From the NCBI GenBank assembly GCA_020882975.1, contig JAHRFD010000005.1, forward strand, positions 115,271 to 179,270: a stretch of DNA of 64,000 nucleotides, read 5' to 3'. The position numbers and the translations under genes are program-made. Shown in pieces: positions 61,760 through 64,000 of this stretch. The DNA is from Microcoleus sp. EPA2 (GTDB lineage Bacteria > Cyanobacteriota > Cyanobacteriia > Cyanobacteriales > Microcoleaceae). Under the pieces are notes generated by a model. The model ran no database searches and was not told the origin of the DNA. It saw only the letters and a program-made list of their open reading frames with translations. How positions within the stretch are numbered: the stretch's first letter is position 1; each line of letters opens with the position of its first letter.

Positions 61760-62125
61760 TCAAACATTACCAACTTCTGCCAACTCAACAATATTCGCAG
61801 AAATTTCCTCATCCCCTGCATCAACCGCAACTGTTAACTTCAATCCCAAAACCTTCAGCCAATTAGCCAAAGCATAAATAGTCGCAATCCCTTCTTGCGG
61901 TAACAAAACATCTAATTTTTCCAGATGCAATTTAGCCTCTTCATCTGACATATTTGGTTCCCCAAGAGCCTCAAATACATCTCTGAACGCTTTTCGCATG
62001 ATTCCTAATTCCAAATCGCCTGATTCTTCCTCAAATATCTCTGTGAGATAGCCAGCAGAATATGCCGGATTTTTGAGATTTGAAATTTTATAGGGGTGAT
62101 AAGGTAAACTCTTAGGCATTGTCAT
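61760..62125 (-). CDS. Antitoxin of type II module B, 121 aa
   Basis: Paralogue of the antitoxins of modules A and C. It reads MTMPKSLPYHPYKISNLKNPAYSAGYLTEIFEEE, then LGIMRKAFRDVFEALGEPNMSDEEAKLHLEKLDVLLPQEGIATIYALANWLKVLGLKLTVAVDAG. It starts 4 bases after the module B toxin stop, as expected for toxin-first HigBA-like order. It has a short acidic to hydrophobic tail (ISANIVELAEVGNV). No other gene shares this operon. Confidence 0.8.
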   Translation of the reverse strand: MTMPKSLPYHPYKISNLKNPAYSAGYLTEIFEEESGDLELGIMRKAFRDVFEALGEPNMSDEEAKLHLEKLDVLLPQEGIATIYALANWLKVLGLKLTVAVDAGDEEISANIVELAEVGNV

Positions 62126-62129
62126 TGTC

Positions 62130-62456
62130 TTAACTCCTGTAATCTGTCCAGTATTTTTGAGCTTTGCGGATATCTTGCTCTTGAGTGCTTTTATCTCCGC
62201 CTATCAGCAAAAGTATAATTGTTGTTCCAACTTGTCCAAAATAGACCCGATAGCCAGGGCCGTAATTTATCCTCAACTCATAGACACCTTCTCCCACTGA
62301 GCGATAATCTCCGAGATTTCCAGTCCCAACTCGATCGAGTCGCCCGTCAATCTTAAATTTTGCCTTGAGATCGCGGAGGGAGTCTAACCACTCCGAGAAA
62401 GGAACTTTGCCGTCTGGTGTCGTGTAACGCTGAATTTCCCTTGGTTGTACTTCCAT
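62130..62456 (-). CDS. Toxin of module B, RelE/HigB-like, 108 aa
   Basis: Putative mRNA-cleaving toxin of the RelE/ParE superfamily, 'phage-derived Gp49-like' group. Start ATG 62456 (MEVQPREIQRYTTPDGKVPFSEWLDSLRDLKAKFKIDGRLDRV); signature GVYELRINYGPGYRVYFGQVGTTIILLLIGGDKSTQEQDIRKAQKYW with basic and aromatic residues typical of the active site. The full frame begins at 62510 but the first 18 residues do not belong. Immediately upstream of its antitoxin. Confidence 0.87.
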   Translation of the reverse strand: MEVQPREIQRYTTPDGKVPFSEWLDSLRDLKAKFKIDGRLDRVGTGNLGDYRSVGEGVYELRINYGPGYRVYFGQVGTTIILLLIGGDKSTQEQDIRKAQKYWTDYRS

Positions 62457-62506
62457 AAGTGCGATCGCAACTACTCGTAAATCATCATAGGGGCGATCGC
62501 CCCAAA

Positions 62507-62890
62507 TCAAACATTAGCAACCTCCACCAACTCAACAGCACTAACAGCACTTGACTCTTCCCCTTCATCCTCAGCAACCGTAACAGATAACTTCAATCCC
62601 AAAACCTTCAGCCAATTCGCCAAAGCATAAATAGTCGCAATCCCTTCTTGCGGTAACAAAACATCTAATTTTTCCAGATGCAATTTCGCATCCTCCGCAG
62701 ACATAATTGGTTCTCCAAGAGCTTCAAATACATCTCTCAGAACTTGTCGCATTATTCCCATCTCTAAATCGCCTTCTTCCTCTTCATCAAAAATAAGTGA
62801 CAGGTAAGCAGCAGAATAGTTGGGATCTTTAAGATTGGAAATTTTAGAGTCATGATAGCTATCACTGGTCGGCACTTTCGCGTATTTCAT
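62507..62890 (-). CDS. Antitoxin of type II module C, 127 aa
   Basis: Paralogue of antitoxins A and B. I choose ATG 62890 (MKYAKVPTSDSYHDSKISNLKDPNYSAAYLSLIFDEEEEGDLEMGIMRQVLRDVFEALGEPIMSAEDAKLHLEKLD), in register with antitoxin A's start and overlapping the toxin C stop by 29 bases, whereas the longer frame from 63019 reads into toxin-coding sequence. The C-terminal part (IATIYALANWLKVLGLKLSVTVAEDEGEE) is almost identical to module B. Confidence 0.8.
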   Translation of the reverse strand: MKYAKVPTSDSYHDSKISNLKDPNYSAAYLSLIFDEEEEGDLEMGIMRQVLRDVFEALGEPIMSAEDAKLHLEKLDVLLPQEGIATIYALANWLKVLGLKLSVTVAEDEGEESSAVSAVELVEVANV

Positions 62891-63206
62891 AATCTTTCCA
62901 GTATTCCTTAGCTCTAACAATGTCTTGGTCTTGAGTGCTTTTATCCCCAGCACACAGAATAAGCACAATAGTGACTTCTGCTTGTCCAAAATAGACTCGG
63001 TAGCCAGGCCCATAGTCAATTTTTAACTCGTAGACTCCTTCGCCAACTGAGCGACAGTCCCCTAAATTGCCATTTCTAACCCGCAGAAGCCTCTTATCAA
63101 TTCTAATTTTAGCGTTAACATCTCGCAGGGCAGCCAACCATTCCGCAAAAGGAACTGTGCCGTTTGGTTTGATATAACGTCGAATTTCCCTCGGCTGTAC
63201 TTCCAT
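62862..63206 (-). CDS. Toxin of module C, RelE/HigB-like, 114 aa
   Basis: Start ATG 63206 (MEVQPREIRRYIKPNGTVPFAEWLAALRDVNAKIRIDKRLLRVRNGNLGD). Signature GVYELKIDYGPGYRVYFGQAEVTIVLILCAGDKSTQDQDIVRAKEYW. The frame is open from 63332, but the first 42 residues are not family-like. It is the leftmost (first transcribed) member of three tandem modules on this strand. Predicted translation-dependent or free mRNA interferase; not tested. Confidence 0.87.
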   Translation of the reverse strand: MEVQPREIRRYIKPNGTVPFAEWLAALRDVNAKIRIDKRLLRVRNGNLGDCRSVGEGVYELKIDYGPGYRVYFGQAEVTIVLILCAGDKSTQDQDIVRAKEYWKDYEIRESADQ

Positions 63207-63426
63207 AACCTTTAGTCTTGGAAGGATCAAGAACATAATTATGTCATTCTGAGGGAACCGAAGCATCTTAGATCCTAACAACAGCCTAGAGGCTGCGTCC
63301 AGGAGTAACCTTGATTCTAGCGACGATCGCACTCCAATATTGCAGCCACCCGATCGCCCCTTGACTCCATACGCTACAATTATTAAGAAATCTTTAGTTA
63401 AATCCGTTTAACGTCCCAGACGCATT

Positions 63427-64000
63427 ATGAGTCTTCCCATTCGCAACGTTGCTATCATTGCTCACGTCGATCACGGCAAAACCACCCTCGTGGACGCTCT
63501 CCTCAGACAGTCCGGGATCTTCCGCGAAGGGGAAGAAATCCCGGATTGCGTCATGGACTCCAACGACATTGAGCGCGAACGCGGCATTACAATTCTTTCC
63601 AAAAATACCGCCGTCAGGTACGGCGAAACCCTGATCAATATCGTCGATACCCCCGGACACGCGGACTTCGGCGGCGAAGTCGAACGAGTTCTCGGCATGG
63701 TAGACGGTTGTTTGCTGATCGTAGACGCCAACGAAGGCCCAATGCCGCAAACCCGCTTCGTGCTCAAAAAAGCCCTAGAAAAAGGACTGCGCCCGATCGT
63801 CTTTGTGAATAAAATCGATCGCGATCGAGCAGACCCCCACAAAGCCGTCGATAAAGTTTTGGATCTGTTTCTAGAACTAGGTGCTGACGACGATCAGTGC
63901 GAATTTCCCTATCTCTTCGGTTCCGGCTTAAGCGGTTACGCCAAAAAACACCTAGAAGACGAAGGGGTAGATATGAAGCCCCTGTTTGAAGAAATACTCG
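63427..64000 (+). CDS. typA: TypA/BipA translational GTPase (3' partial)
   Basis: Elongation-factor-like GTPase that binds the ribosome under stress and aids 50S assembly. From ATG 63427 the frame is open to the window end: G1 [10 protein letters not shown], switch I with [11 protein letters not shown]3 [13 protein letters not shown]4 NKIDR. The RGITI and [21 protein letters not shown] segments are typical of TypA/BipA rather than EF-G or LepA. The C-terminal domains lie outside the window. Confidence 0.95.
   Translation, partial: MSLPIRNVAIIAHVDHGKTTLVDALLRQSGIFREGEEIPDCVMDSNDIERERGITILSKNTAVRYGETLINIVDTPGHADFGGEVERVLGMVDGCLLIVDANEGPMPQTRFVLKKALEKGLRPIVFVNKIDRDRADPHKAVDKVLDLFLELGADDDQCEFPYLFGSGLSGYAKKHLEDEGVDMKPLFEEIL

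Noticed and set aside
63394-63842. Two minus-strand frames of about 120 aa at the window end
   Set aside because: Antisense shadows of typA, whose plus frame carries all GTPase motifs.

Overview
The window looks like chromosome of a filamentous, non-heterocystous cyanobacterium of the Microcoleus/Oscillatoria type. Direct evidence is psbK, CP12, NtcA, an SLH-OprB porin, a Zur/FurB-type regulator, very frequent HIP1-type GCGATCGC/CGATCG octamers, and many tandem heptamer repeats (STRR type). The genus is an inference from style, not from a database match.

Layout. 1-1076: 3' part of a TnpB-bearing IS200/IS605-type element. 1.3-6.5 kb: small membrane protein, PP2C phosphatase, NfeD-SPFH pair, Zur-type regulator. 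6.7-8.0 kb: purS and purQ, separated by palindromic repeats. 8.1-13.4 kb: ComF-like protein, a divergent PEP-synthase-like protein, small exported or membrane proteins, cobS. 13.6-15.5 kb: conserved protein, tgt, psbK with a strong terminator. 15.6-19.4 kb: GST, MntP, a second TnpB element, a cytochrome b561-like protein and a possible 32-residue membrane peptide. 19.4-25.5 kb: degenerate sensor kinase, conserved protein, acetyltransferase, a metallo-beta-lactamase-fold protein lacking metal ligands, a site-2 protease. 26-32.2 kb: glycosyltransferase-like protein, ATP sulfurylase, a caspase-fold protein without the His/Cys dyad, a flavin hydroxylase. 32.2-33.6 kb: repeat-rich island with a TPR gene remnant, a small hydrophobic peptide gene and tRNA-Leu(GAG). 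33.8-36.3 kb: accC, two long heptamer arrays of opposite orientation, atpC. 36.3-46 kb: histidine kinase-receiver-adenylate cyclase fusion, DUF3177-like protein, CP12, FIST protein, SLH porin. 46-55 kb: glycosyltransferase with a structured leader, a large Pro-rich protein, CHAT protein, dimethylformamidase-like protein, a FAD-Rieske oxidoreductase. 55-59.5 kb: DUF3084 protein, ntcA, fabI, hisB. 59.6-63.2 kb: an accessory block with a putative two-gene cassette and three tandem RelE/HigB-like toxin-antitoxin modules, one with a nonsense codon in the toxin. 63.4 kb to the end: 5' part of typA/bipA.

Most genes are single housekeeping or regulatory units rather than long operons, and intergenic space is heavily populated with short repeats. 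A striking theme is catalytic decay with preserved folds: the histidine kinase at 19.4 kb (H to R, and altered G1 box), the MBL-fold protein at 23.3 kb and the caspase-fold protein at 28.6 kb all lack their defining catalytic residues but have intact reading frames, so they look like retained pseudoenzymes rather than pseudogenes. The best candidates for undescribed biology are the structured leader at 46.04-46.18 kb, the circular-bacteriocin-like peptide at 32.8 kb, the dispersed ~63-bp palindromic repeat family, and the toxin-antitoxin array.
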